Made by a program: the position numbers and the translations under genes
Notes under the pieces: generated by a model
Databases searched by the model: none
Told to the model about the DNA's origin: nothing
The model's input: only the letters and a program-made list of their open reading frames with translations
Shown: positions 1-7,232 of the stretch, one piece after another
Position numbering within the stretch: position 1 is the stretch's first letter
Layout: each line of letters begins with the position of its first letter
Assembly: GCA_027083115.1 (NCBI GenBank)
Contig: JALWQN010000027.1
Span: 1 to 17,807 of the forward strand
Reading direction: 5' to 3'
DNA length: 17,807 bases
From: Desulfurococcales archaeon
GTDB taxonomy: Archaea; Thermoproteota; Thermoprotei_A; Sulfolobales; NBVN01

Positions 1-423
1 CTTACTGACTGAGGCTATCTCTACCCCAACTATGTCGACGGCATATTCAGGCCTGTTCTCTTTGCCCAGCATTAATTTTGGCTTAAGGTTAATCATTTGA
101 AGGAGGCAGTACTTTATTTCAGCAACTAACTCCTCACTTTTTGGATTTAGGGAGACTCCTTTAGGGGGCAGTAATTCCTTAGTTAAATCCTTAGCTAAGG
201 AAGACAGCTCTTTTAAGCCTTCATTATTAACCAGGAACTCTAAGGGAAGGTAAGAGAAAAGAATTCTGTCTACTACCTTTTTGGCATTCTTAATTGTCTC
301 TAAGGCCTTATTCTTATGAATAGGGTAGTTAAGGTTCCATACACGAACTATTTTTTCCAGCCTCTGCACAGCTTCCTTAACAAGCAGGATGCGATAATCA
401 TGCGGTGTGTCCGTAATCAGCAC
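1..423 (-). CDS. Unrecognised protein, N-terminal 141 residues (runs off window)
   Basis: The minus strand is open without a stop for 141 codons from a GTG at 423-421 to the window edge. A TAG stop lies directly upstream of that GTG, so it is the furthest possible start, and no in-frame ATG occurs near it. The protein begins MLITDTPHDYRILLVKEA and is mostly amphipathic and helical, rich in Leu, Lys and Glu, with no signal peptide or membrane helix. Its visible end contains DIVGVEI, possibly a beta-strand entering a second domain. I do not recognise the family. It is transcribed divergently from the JAMM-like gene at 531. A weak TATA-like element (CTTTAAG, 455-449 on the minus strand) precedes it. 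Codon use and the uninterrupted frame support a real gene; the function is unknown. Confidence 0.7.
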   Translation of the reverse strand, partial: MLITDTPHDYRILLVKEAVQRLEKIVRVWNLNYPIHKNKALETIKNAKKVVDRILFSYLPLEFLVNNEGLKELSSLAKDLTKELLPPKGVSLNPKSEELVAEIKYCLLQMINLKPKLMLGKENRPEYAVDIVGVEIASVSK

Positions 424-491
424 CTAAACTATAACTATTTAAGGAAGACTTAAAGAATTATTGAAATAAGATTATGTCCAACAGATTAAAG

Positions 492-511
492 CCTTAATCA
501 ATCAATTAAGG
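492..511. repeat. Short inverted repeat before the JAMM-like gene
   Basis: CCTTAAT (492-498) and ATTAAGG (505-511) form a perfect 7-bp inverted repeat around a 6-base spacer. The right arm runs into the purine-rich Shine-Dalgarno-like stretch GGAGGAGG (510-517) ahead of the TTG start at 531. It could be a DNA operator or an RNA hairpin touching the ribosome binding site; which one is inference. Confidence 0.35.
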
Positions 512-530
512 AGGAGGCTGATTAATTAGC

Positions 531-1250
531 TTGCATGGGCCTAGAGAGTTAGAGGTTACATCAAGGAAAACTAAGAGAATAGCTTTGCTTACCTTAATAA
601 TTAACGGGATTGAGTCCCTTGTAGGTGGATATGGGTGTAGGGAGGTTAGGGCCGAGCTCAATAATGATGAACTCACAGTATGTTATCGTGCCTGTGATGA
701 GGAGCCTGAAGAAGGTTACGAACTTGATGAGGCCCTAAACTATGGATTGCTTTCTAGCTATACCTTAGACGAATGTGATGAAGGGATTACGTTAGGTAAA
801 CTCTACGATAACGTCGCTAACGAATTAATAAGGACCTCAGCCTCTATCCTCAGTTCCTTTGCCTTAAGAACTAGAGCTGAAGGTATAGAGTATATGTTAG
901 TCATTTTCAGGGACGGTCTTGCCTTACTTTTAAGGGGAGAGAGGAATAAAGTAGTGATACCTGCAGTTAAGGCTGTTGCTTCCGTACATACACATCCTGA
1001 AGGATGTGTTCCTTCACCCCATGACATTAGGTCCTTAATTAATAACTTTCTTGAAGGAGGGATTGGTGGTGGCATAATATCTACTGATTGCAAGCTGTTT
1101 ATTCTTAGGTCTGGTCCCTTCACAGAAGATGATTATTTAGCTATCTCAAGGTTCAGAAAGGAATTGGGCGCTAGAAACATTAATTTCCTAAAGCAAAGGT
1201 TTGCTGAGGGGGCAATTAGTCAGAATCTAAGAATATTTATCCTTAGATGA
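531..1250 (+). CDS. JAMM/Mov34-type metalloprotease-like protein
   Basis: A 239-residue protein with the zinc signature of the JAMM/MPN+ family: H153-T-H155 followed by S162 and D165 (HTHPEGCVPSPHD). The spacing between HxH and Ser is six residues instead of the usual seven. E120, at the start of a hydrophobic strand (EYMLVIF) about 33 residues upstream, is the likeliest catalytic glutamate, an arrangement that recalls RadC-like members. Family enzymes hydrolyse isopeptide bonds to ubiquitin-like modifiers; archaeal examples act on small ubiquitin-like proteins. Activity here is inferred. The N-terminal half (residues 1-110) is acidic and not recognised. The start is TTG at 531, 13 bases after GGAGG; an in-frame TGA at 519-521 excludes longer forms other than via an ATT. 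The 3' end overlaps the convergent kinase gene by 24 bases. Confidence 0.72.
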   Translation: MHGPRELEVTSRKTKRIALLTLIINGIESLVGGYGCREVRAELNNDELTVCYRACDEEPEEGYELDEALNYGLLSSYTLDECDEGITLGKLYDNVANELIRTSASILSSFALRTRAEGIEYMLVIFRDGLALLLRGERNKVVIPAVKAVASVHTHPEGCVPSPHDIRSLINNFLEGGIGGGIISTDCKLFILRSGPFTEDDYLAISRFRKELGARNINFLKQRFAEGAISQNLRIFILR

Positions 1251-1964
1251 AGAACAGCCATTAATAACTTGGTTAACTATTTCCCTGAATGCTTTCCTTG
1301 GCTCTACGTCATATTTTCTTAAGGAAAGTACCACTTCATTAAGGTGGGACTTAATTTTATTGCAGCATACCCTACCAAACCAAGACCTAATAATGAACCA
1401 TGAGAAAACCCTGAGTAAATTCTTTGCTGGCCCCCCTGAGGCCGTCTCAAAATCTATGACTTTAATCTCCCCCCTGCGCGTTATGAATATATGTCTAGTA
1501 GGTCTGGAGAGCTCTTTATGATCTATACCTACCCTATCTAAAAAGCTAACTGCTTCAAAAGCCTTTAAAACTATTGAGAGAGCTTCCTCACAAGATAGTG
1601 TCTCTTTATTAAAGATTTCCTCAAGTAGTAAGCCGTTAATTAGCTCCATAACTATAAGGTGCTTACTGCAGCAGTAAATCCTAGGTGTAATGGGATATCC
1701 TTTAGCCGCTAATGAACACTCAAGCAGTAAGTCACTTCTCTTAGAGTCTGAACGTAAGACCTTGACTGCAGTAATTCTCCCATCATTTAATTTAGCTTTA
1801 AAGATCACTGCGGAATGACCTTTTCCAAGAACCCTCCAGTCCCCAATAAGTAATTTACCATCGTTTAGTATTTCCTTAACTCCACAATTAATTAGCTCAC
1901 TCATTCTTTCCTTCACGCATTTAGGGTTAGATGAAGGATAGCATAGGGCTTCGGGATACTCCAT
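1227..1964 (-). CDS. Atypical archaeal serine/threonine protein kinase (COG2112-like)
   Basis: This 245-residue protein has a minimal protein-kinase fold. The glycine-rich loop is LGKGHSAV (46-53), the ATP lysine is K68 in AVKVL, a probable helix-C glutamate is E82, the hinge region is VMELINGLLLEE (105-116), and the metal-binding motif is DFE (171-173) in place of DFG. The catalytic loop is unusual: DHKELSRPTRHIFI (148-161) replaces HxDxxxxN, with Glu where the catalytic Asp normally sits. I recall this HxEL..RP..H pattern as typical of the archaeal COG2112 predicted kinases, so it is probably an old variant and not decay. The C-terminal lobe is short. The ATG at 1964 lies about 27 bases from a TATA box, so the mRNA is probably leaderless. 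The substrate is unknown. Confidence 0.78.
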   Translation of the reverse strand: MEYPEALCYPSSNPKCVKERMSELINCGVKEILNDGKLLIGDWRVLGKGHSAVIFKAKLNDGRITAVKVLRSDSKRSDLLLECSLAAKGYPITPRIYCCSKHLIVMELINGLLLEEIFNKETLSCEEALSIVLKAFEAVSFLDRVGIDHKELSRPTRHIFITRRGEIKVIDFETASGGPAKNLLRVFSWFIIRSWFGRVCCNKIKSHLNEVVLSLRKYDVEPRKAFREIVNQVINGCSSSKDKYS

Positions 1965-1986
1965 AATTTAATTCTTTCTAAAACGA

Positions 1987-1997
1987 TTTTTATATTT
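1987..1997 (-). promoter_or_regulatory. TATA box of the kinase gene
   Basis: The minus strand reads AAATATAAAA here, centred near 1992. That is about 27 bases upstream of the ATG at 1964, the spacing expected when transcription starts at the start codon. Confidence 0.55.
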
Positions 1998-2067
1998 GAT
2001 TATGTTACTTCCGTAATATTTAGTTATTTAAAAAATCTTGGGTTGTGATTAAAATAACTGAGGTAAA

Positions 2068-2076
2068 GTTTAAATT
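2068..2076 (+). promoter_or_regulatory. TATA box of the glutamate dehydrogenase gene
   Basis: GTTTAAATT, preceded by a purine-rich AAA that could be a BRE, is centred at 2072, 26 bases before the GTG at 2098. No Shine-Dalgarno sequence lies between. This supports a leaderless mRNA and the GTG over the ATG at 2110. Confidence 0.6.
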
Positions 2077-2097
2077 ACTTTACTCAACTATATACCG

Positions 2098-3378
2098 GTG
2101 GAAAAACAAATGGCATCCTATCTCGAATGGATGTTAGGCGTTCTTAAGGAGTCTATCAACTTAGCTGGACTTCCTGAGGAGGTCTACAATTACTTGAGCA
2201 AGCCAGACAGAATACTGACCGTTAAAATACCTGTTAGGATGGATAACGGGAAATTAGTGGTTTTCGAAGGCTATAGAGTTCAGCACAATAATGCTTTAGG
2301 TCCTTACAAGGGCGGAATAAGGTTTCATCCTGAAGTCACTTTAGACACTGACATAGCTTTAGCTACGGGAATGACGCTTAAAAACTCATTAGCTGGCATA
2401 CCTTACGGTGGCGGTAAAGGAGCCGTTAAGGTGAATCCTAAAGAACTGAGCATGAGGGAACTTGAGCAGCTCAGCAGAGGTTATGCTAGAGCCATAGCGC
2501 CTATTATAGGTCCAGAAAAAGACATACCAGCACCTGACGTGAACACTAATCCACAAATAATGGCTTGGATGGTTGATGAAATAAGTAAGCTTAAAGGCTA
2601 TAACGTACCCGGCGCTTTCACGGCTAAGCCTCCAGAGCTTTGGGGTAATCCAGTAAGGATGTATTCAACAGGTTTCGGCGCTATTGTTGTTGCGAAAGAA
2701 GCTGCTGAAAAATGGTTAGGCGGCTTCGAAGGAAGGACAATAGCAATACATGGTTTCGGAAATGCTGGTCAGTGGGCAGCCTACTGGGCAACGAAGTGGG
2801 GAGCTAAGGTAGTAGCGATAAGCGATACTTCAGGAGCTGTTTACGATCCTGAAGGTATTGATGTAGAACTAGCTATGAAGGTTAAGAACGAAACAAGGAA
2901 AGTTATTAACTACCCGAAGGGCCAAAAAATCAATGATCCTATGGCACCATTATTCGTTGAGGCCGACATACTGATGCCTTCAGCTATTGAGAACGTAATA
3001 ACCGCTGAGAACGTGGATAAGGTTAAAGCCAAACTTATAGTTGAGCCCGCTAATGGACCCACAACACCTGAGGCTGAAAAGAAACTTTACCAAAGGAAGG
3101 ACTTTATCGCAGCAGTTCCCGACATACTAGCAAATGCTGGCGGTGTAGTAATGTCTTATCTAGAGTGGGTTGAGGACCTACAGTACTACTTCTGGGATGA
3201 AGAAGAGACTAGGGAGAAGTTAGCTAAGATAATGAAGAACAACTTCCATAAGACAGCCGATAGATGGGAGAAGCTAAAGTCCCAGTACCCAGATAAACTA
3301 GTAACTATGAGGGATGCAGCCTTCGTACTTGCTGTTGAGAGAGTCTATAACGCAATGAAGTTAAGGGGCTGGATCTAA
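2098..3378 (+). CDS. gdhA: Glutamate dehydrogenase
   Basis: A 426-residue Glu/Leu/Phe/Val dehydrogenase, the usual length for the hexameric archaeal enzyme. It interconverts glutamate with 2-oxoglutarate and ammonia in the cytoplasm. The N-terminal substrate domain shows K71 (GPYKGGIRFHP), K95 (LKNSLAG), the catalytic K107 in PYGGGKG and D147 in PAPDVNT. The Rossmann domain begins with GFGNAG (219-224), and the end of the next strand is AISDTSG. NAD or NADP preference cannot be settled from this alone. The start is taken as GTG at 2098 because of the TATA box 26 bases upstream; an ATG four codons later (2110) is the alternative. A T-rich tract after the stop suggests a single-gene transcript. 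All key residues are present. Confidence 0.96.
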   Translation: MEKQMASYLEWMLGVLKESINLAGLPEEVYNYLSKPDRILTVKIPVRMDNGKLVVFEGYRVQHNNALGPYKGGIRFHPEVTLDTDIALATGMTLKNSLAGIPYGGGKGAVKVNPKELSMRELEQLSRGYARAIAPIIGPEKDIPAPDVNTNPQIMAWMVDEISKLKGYNVPGAFTAKPPELWGNPVRMYSTGFGAIVVAKEAAEKWLGGFEGRTIAIHGFGNAGQWAAYWATKWGAKVVAISDTSGAVYDPEGIDVELAMKVKNETRKVINYPKGQKINDPMAPLFVEADILMPSAIENVITAENVDKVKAKLIVEPANGPTTPEAEKKLYQRKDFIAAVPDILANAGGVVMSYLEWVEDLQYYFWDEEETREKLAKIMKNNFHKTADRWEKLKSQYPDKLVTMRDAAFVLAVERVYNAMKLRGWI

Positions 3379-3388
3379 CCCCTAAACG

Positions 3389-3407
3389 TTTTCTTTTTAA
3401 TTCTTTC
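3389..3407 (+). terminator. T-rich transcription terminator after gdhA
   Basis: The sequence TTTTCTTTTTAATTCTTT begins 11 bases after the gdhA stop. Runs of T of this kind, without a hairpin, are the usual intrinsic terminators of archaea. Confidence 0.5.
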
Positions 3408-3483
3408 TCCATAGTCTTCTCGAACACGTTAAGTTATGCACAACTTATTATCTAGTGGTTAATTAACTTTCTCGGGGGATTAG

Positions 3484-3951
3484 ATGAAGGTAGGAATCGT
3501 TGATACAACATTCTCTAGGGTCGATATGGGGAGAATAGCTGAGAAAACATTGAGGGACGAACTACCTAACGCCGTCATTATCAGGTATACTGTACCAGGA
3601 ATTAAAGATATTCCGGTGGCTGCTAAGAAACTCTTGGAAGAAAAAGGTTGTGAGGCAGTAATCACCTTAGGTTGGGTGGGGAAAACAATAACGGATAAGA
3701 TCTCTTATGGCGTGGCTTCGATGGCACTTCAGTTAGTTCAGATTCTTACCAACAAACACATCGTTGACGTTACTGTTCATGAGGACGAAGCAGATAACCC
3801 AAGTGTATTGCGTGATATAGCTATTGATCGAGTCACTAAACACTCTAAGAACCTAGCGCTCCTTTTGAGGAAGGGTGGTGAGGGACTAAGACCTTATGCT
3901 GGTAAGGGCCTGAGGCAAGGCCATAAGGATGTAGGTCCTTTAGAGAGTTAA
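3484..3951 (+). CDS. ribC: Riboflavin synthase, archaeal type
   Basis: A 155-residue protein of the archaeal riboflavin synthase family, which is related to lumazine synthase and not to the bacterial/eukaryotic RibE enzyme. It dismutates two molecules of 6,7-dimethyl-8-ribityllumazine to riboflavin. Family marks visible are the N-terminal KVGIVDTTFSRVDMG, the IRYTVPGIKDIPVAAKKLL segment (33-51), VITLGWVG (59-66) and the VHEDEAD segment (98-104). Length is normal and no residue looks lost. The start is the ATG at 3484 with a G-rich stretch (GGGGG, 3474-3478) just before it. No other riboflavin gene is adjacent. It is followed after 59 bases by the tubulin-like gene, which probably has its own promoter. 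Confidence 0.93.
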   Translation: MKVGIVDTTFSRVDMGRIAEKTLRDELPNAVIIRYTVPGIKDIPVAAKKLLEEKGCEAVITLGWVGKTITDKISYGVASMALQLVQILTNKHIVDVTVHEDEADNPSVLRDIAIDRVTKHSKNLALLLRKGGEGLRPYAGKGLRQGHKDVGPLES

Positions 3952-3970
3952 GGGATTCCATAAGGATAGA

Positions 3971-3980
3971 ACTTAATATT
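3971..3980 (+). promoter_or_regulatory. Possible TATA box for the 4011-8087 cassette
   Basis: ACTTAATATT is centred at 3976, about 35 bases before the TTG at 4011. It would give a leader of about ten bases. This is the only good TATA-like element between ribC and the cassette, but AT-rich sequence makes it uncertain. Confidence 0.3.
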
Positions 3981-4010
3981 GCCTTCTCACAAAATACTTA
4001 GGGCCTTAAT

Positions 4011-5060
4011 TTGACGTTTGTGAAAGCTCCAGATCTTATTGACAGGCTCATAGAGTCACTTACCTTAGTAGATTATAGCGATTCAGTTATTTTTACAGAT
4101 TATGATGAATGGATAGTTAATTACGTAGATAAGTATAGAACCGCACTCATCAAGTTAGTATCTGCTGAAGCCCCAAAGAAAAAAACCGAGGACTCCGGAA
4201 CCCACATAATTAACGTTATGCCTACAATAAAAGAGGATATTTGGTTACTAATTAAACCGCTTGAATTGGAGGATTCTTTACGGAACTTAACTTCCTTAAT
4301 GACCTACGATCTGAAGAAACTGGTTATTCTTAATCCACTCGTGACCCCTTATATGACATTAACGTATTATGCGCTTAGTAGCTTAAGAGCTATTAATAAA
4401 AAAGCAGCAACATATTTGTTAACTGACTTTAATCCGCGATGGAAAGGTAGAAAGAAATTTAACTTACTTACTTACCTAATGGAGCTGCTTGAGAGGTCGT
4501 TGGCTAACTACGTCATAATAACGCCTTATGAAAATATCTTGAGATACTATAGTCCAGAAGAGGTTCATGAGGCCAAGATTAAAGCCCATCAACTACTCAT
4601 TAAGGGATTCGGCAAGATAGCTTCTGAATTGGTGGGTAAGAATGCATCAATAGAAGACAGGATTTTTATATTAACTTACTTCAAGACAGAGTCCCCAGAA
4701 GTATTTAAAGACCTTAAGGGAGTAATTGATTTCGCAAGGTATGTGAGTTGGTCAGCAGAATTTCATGGAAGACATGCCTACTTGCGTGTTGAGGGACCAT
4801 CACCTTTCGTTCGAGAGAACTCAATTGAGGCAGCATCTAGGGCTCAGGGTTGGACGAATTACTCGTATGATTTAGTTCCAAGAACTGGCTACCTTCAGTT
4901 AATGTTGCTTGAGTCAGCATCCACCTATATGATTCCATTATATAAGGAAGTCACCGATTATTTTACTGGCCTGAAGGATCTCTATAAAGACCTAGCTAGT
5001 TACACAGCCGTTTATAAGGTGATGAGGAGTTGGAAAGAACTTCTCAGTAGTCTCGGGTGA
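4011..5060 (+). CDS. Possible degenerate FtsZ/tubulin-superfamily protein
   Basis: A 349-residue soluble protein with no obvious family. By eye it follows the FtsZ fold from the middle onward. Residues 104-115 (LVILNPLVTPYM) sit where FtsZ has its strand plus the GGGTGTG loop. TYLLTDFNPRWKGRKK (134-149) matches the VVTxPFxxEGxxR region. LANYVIITPYENIL (164-177) matches VDTLIVIPNDKLL. VIDFARY (238-244) sits at the T7 loop NVDFADV. Residues 253-320 match the C-terminal domain pattern. The glycine loop is gone, the second T7 aspartate is Arg243, and the N-terminal nucleotide motif is missing, with a stop at 3999-4001 preventing extension. If the assignment holds, it is unlikely to be a GTPase. 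The start is TTG at 4011. It overlaps the next gene by four bases (GTGA), which points to co-expression. The fold assignment is inference. Confidence 0.6.
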   Translation: MTFVKAPDLIDRLIESLTLVDYSDSVIFTDYDEWIVNYVDKYRTALIKLVSAEAPKKKTEDSGTHIINVMPTIKEDIWLLIKPLELEDSLRNLTSLMTYDLKKLVILNPLVTPYMTLTYYALSSLRAINKKAATYLLTDFNPRWKGRKKFNLLTYLMELLERSLANYVIITPYENILRYYSPEEVHEAKIKAHQLLIKGFGKIASELVGKNASIEDRIFILTYFKTESPEVFKDLKGVIDFARYVSWSAEFHGRHAYLRVEGPSPFVRENSIEAASRAQGWTNYSYDLVPRTGYLQLMLLESASTYMIPLYKEVTDYFTGLKDLYKDLASYTAVYKVMRSWKELLSSLG

Positions 5061-7225
5061 TTTTGATGAGCCTATTTTCAGCACTAATACTTTCTGCCTG
5101 GTGTATGTTATTTAGTTATGGCTTAGGTATAATTAATAATCCGTTGGGTTTAGGTATAACTGCATCCTTACTTGTCCTTATAGTTGGCTCCGATCTTCTT
5201 TTCAGGGCCTTCAAAAGAAGGTTTTCCCTCCCTTACTTGATGGCTTACATATCTTATTCTGTCTTGATTATTTTGGGTTTTTCATTACAGGCTTACCTAA
5301 CTCCCCAGCCTGTCATAGCTATTGAGCTTTTGCTCTCAACCTCTTTCCTAGCTATAGTTCCTGGGGCATGGAATGTCTTAAAGAGCGCTTCAGAATTTGA
5401 CTTAATACCTCAAATGATTATCCTGTATGCAATGCTTTCTATTCTCTACATTCCTAACTTCTTAGTCGGCTTTATATTGGCCTCATTATCTACGGCATTA
5501 ATTGGTAGTAAAAAGTCCTACATCGGCTTAGTTCTTGCTATGATTTTTCTCCCATTACCTATTGTTAGCCTATCGTCTTTCTCTCCAGCTCCCTTACCTT
5601 ACTACAGCATACGTGGCTTAATTCCTTCAGAGGTTGTCGGTTCAGAATACACTGCAGTTCTGCTATATGCCTTCAGTTTTGTTGGGGGCTTAATAGCTGG
5701 GGCTATATCTTTAGCTATCAGAAGACATTGGAGACCTCCTGAATCCTTCAAAGACCTAAGTAAGTTTGCCTTGATGGTGGCCTTACCTCCAGCAACATAC
5801 ATATTGACTTCCGGCGGGGGTATAGCCTTAGCGTTAAATAATATAAGTGCTGGTAACGCTCTATTATTTCCGCTTGCCTTAACGATAGCTTTATCTGTGC
5901 CTTTTGCTGGAGGGGTTGAGGGATGGCTACTAGTTAGGAAAGCCTCAGCATTAAGGAAACAGCTAAGGAAGGAGTTAGAGACTTTGGTTGAGAGAGCAGA
6001 GTTAATCGAGGCTGCCATCAAGAAGCTAGGCAGTACCACGATCAATAGGGAAGGGGTAAAGAAGGTTGAGTTGCAGCTTCAGAGTCTGAAAGAAATGACT
6101 CAAGCCCTTAAAGAGAGAATTGATAGAACAAAATATAATTATGTAGAACTTAAGTCAGTGTATGCGGAACTAAGTAATTTGAAGGGCTTCTTAAAAGAAT
6201 TAGAAGGTGCTCTGATCGGTGAATACCAGCAAATAATTCAACTATTAAGGAAGGCCATACCCATAGCAAGGAGTTTCAGCAGTATAGATAAAAACGTGGA
6301 TTTAAGACTTCTAGAAATAGCATCAGCCATTAAGGGTGTTGAGGATATATTAAGCAACTACGAAATAGTTGAGGATATCTCTAAATCAGTATGTGAATCC
6401 ACGGTCTCAGGGGTAAGGGAATCATTCAAGGAAGTTAAGGAATTATTAGGTGTTGATTTCCAGCTTAAAATAAAGGAGTGCAGGGTGAATGAGGACCCGT
6501 TTAGCGTGATTGAGGAAGTTGTGGATGCTTATGCATCAGCTTTCACTTCTGTTGAGAGACAAATTATCCAGGTTTATGACCTCTTAGTTAAGTTCAAGTT
6601 AGCGGTTAGGGATTCAATAGCTAGGTTAGGTAAGGTTCCCTTAGAAGATATGGCAGTAATTAAGAGATTAAACGATATTCAGGAAATGCTTAAGGACGTG
6701 GATGCCATACCCCCCAACTTTTATGGATTACCACGATTTATTAAATCAAAGCTTCAGGAACTAGTTAAAGAGTTGCCTAAGCTCCTAGATGACTCAAGAA
6801 AGGACCTAAGTAGAATTAGGGCCGAATTAATGACTTATGAAGTTAAGGTAGCTAGGAACGTGCTTATCCTTCTAGATAATTTTGACCCCATAATCAAAGA
6901 AAGTAAAGCTAAAATCATGGAGTTAGTTAATATGTACGGTAAAGTACCCCATAAAGAAATCCTTAAGATAATGGTTACTGAAGGTGCTGAAGCACTAACT
7001 AAGTTAGTGAATGTCGTTAAGGATGCCTCACTCATTCTAACTAGAGCGAAATTAATTCCTATGGTCTTTGATTATTTCGACTGGATTATTGACCTTATGG
7101 ACGGTACTGTCAGTTTGAATGAAATTCCTTTCACTGATGAGGCAGTCATTTGGTTCCTTAGGTTTTACGTAGTCGCGAAGCCTGAAGTCACTATAGTCGA
7201 CAGACACCTAATTAAGGGAGGGTGA
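5057..7225 (+). CDS. Polytopic membrane protein with long helical cytoplasmic tail
   Basis: A 722-residue protein in two halves. Residues 1-290 hold about nine or ten hydrophobic segments (near 4-24, 32-50, 60-78, 86-103, 117-135, 136-149, 155-172, 198-221, 238-256 and 268-286). From 293 a basic stretch (VRKASALRKQLRK) starts a long charged helical part to about 690, rich in Leu, Glu and Lys with heptad-like spacing and few Pro or Gly. A short C-terminal region follows. The positive charges after the last helix suggest a cytoplasmic tail. I do not recognise the family; there is no transporter ATP-binding or enzyme motif. The start is GTG at 5057, overlapping the preceding stop; TTG 5063 and ATG 5066 are alternatives. 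It is probably a membrane anchor or scaffold for its neighbours (inference). Confidence 0.85.
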   Translation: MILMSLFSALILSAWCMLFSYGLGIINNPLGLGITASLLVLIVGSDLLFRAFKRRFSLPYLMAYISYSVLIILGFSLQAYLTPQPVIAIELLLSTSFLAIVPGAWNVLKSASEFDLIPQMIILYAMLSILYIPNFLVGFILASLSTALIGSKKSYIGLVLAMIFLPLPIVSLSSFSPAPLPYYSIRGLIPSEVVGSEYTAVLLYAFSFVGGLIAGAISLAIRRHWRPPESFKDLSKFALMVALPPATYILTSGGGIALALNNISAGNALLFPLALTIALSVPFAGGVEGWLLVRKASALRKQLRKELETLVERAELIEAAIKKLGSTTINREGVKKVELQLQSLKEMTQALKERIDRTKYNYVELKSVYAELSNLKGFLKELEGALIGEYQQIIQLLRKAIPIARSFSSIDKNVDLRLLEIASAIKGVEDILSNYEIVEDISKSVCESTVSGVRESFKEVKELLGVDFQLKIKECRVNEDPFSVIEEVVDAYASAFTSVERQIIQVYDLLVKFKLAVRDSIARLGKVPLEDMAVIKRLNDIQEMLKDVDAIPPNFYGLPRFIKSKLQELVKELPKLLDDSRKDLSRIRAELMTYEVKVARNVLILLDNFDPIIKESKAKIMELVNMYGKVPHKEILKIMVTEGAEALTKLVNVVKDASLILTRAKLIPMVFDYFDWIIDLMDGTVSLNEIPFTDEAVIWFLRFYVVAKPEVTIVDRHLIKGG

Positions 7226-7232
7226 TAGAAAA

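Noticed and set aside
531..1250. RadC DNA-repair protein
   Set aside because: The HxHP...S..D spacing is one residue short, and the N-terminal half does not show the helix-hairpin-helix region of RadC; only the JAMM fold is supported.
1965..2097. C/D-box small RNA between kinase and gdhA (GTGATT ... CTGAGG near 2044-2063)
   Set aside because: The box C consensus RUGAUGA is not met and no C'/D' pair is visible; the stretch is explained by two divergent promoters.
4011..5060. Canonical FtsZ or CetZ GTPase
   Set aside because: The N-terminal glycine motif and GGGTGTG loop are absent and an in-frame stop at 3999-4001 prevents an upstream extension, so only a degenerate relative can be proposed.
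5602..6045. A 147-codon minus-strand open frame inside the membrane protein gene
   Set aside because: It is antisense to a long supported gene, and its composition is what the complement of membrane-helix codons gives.
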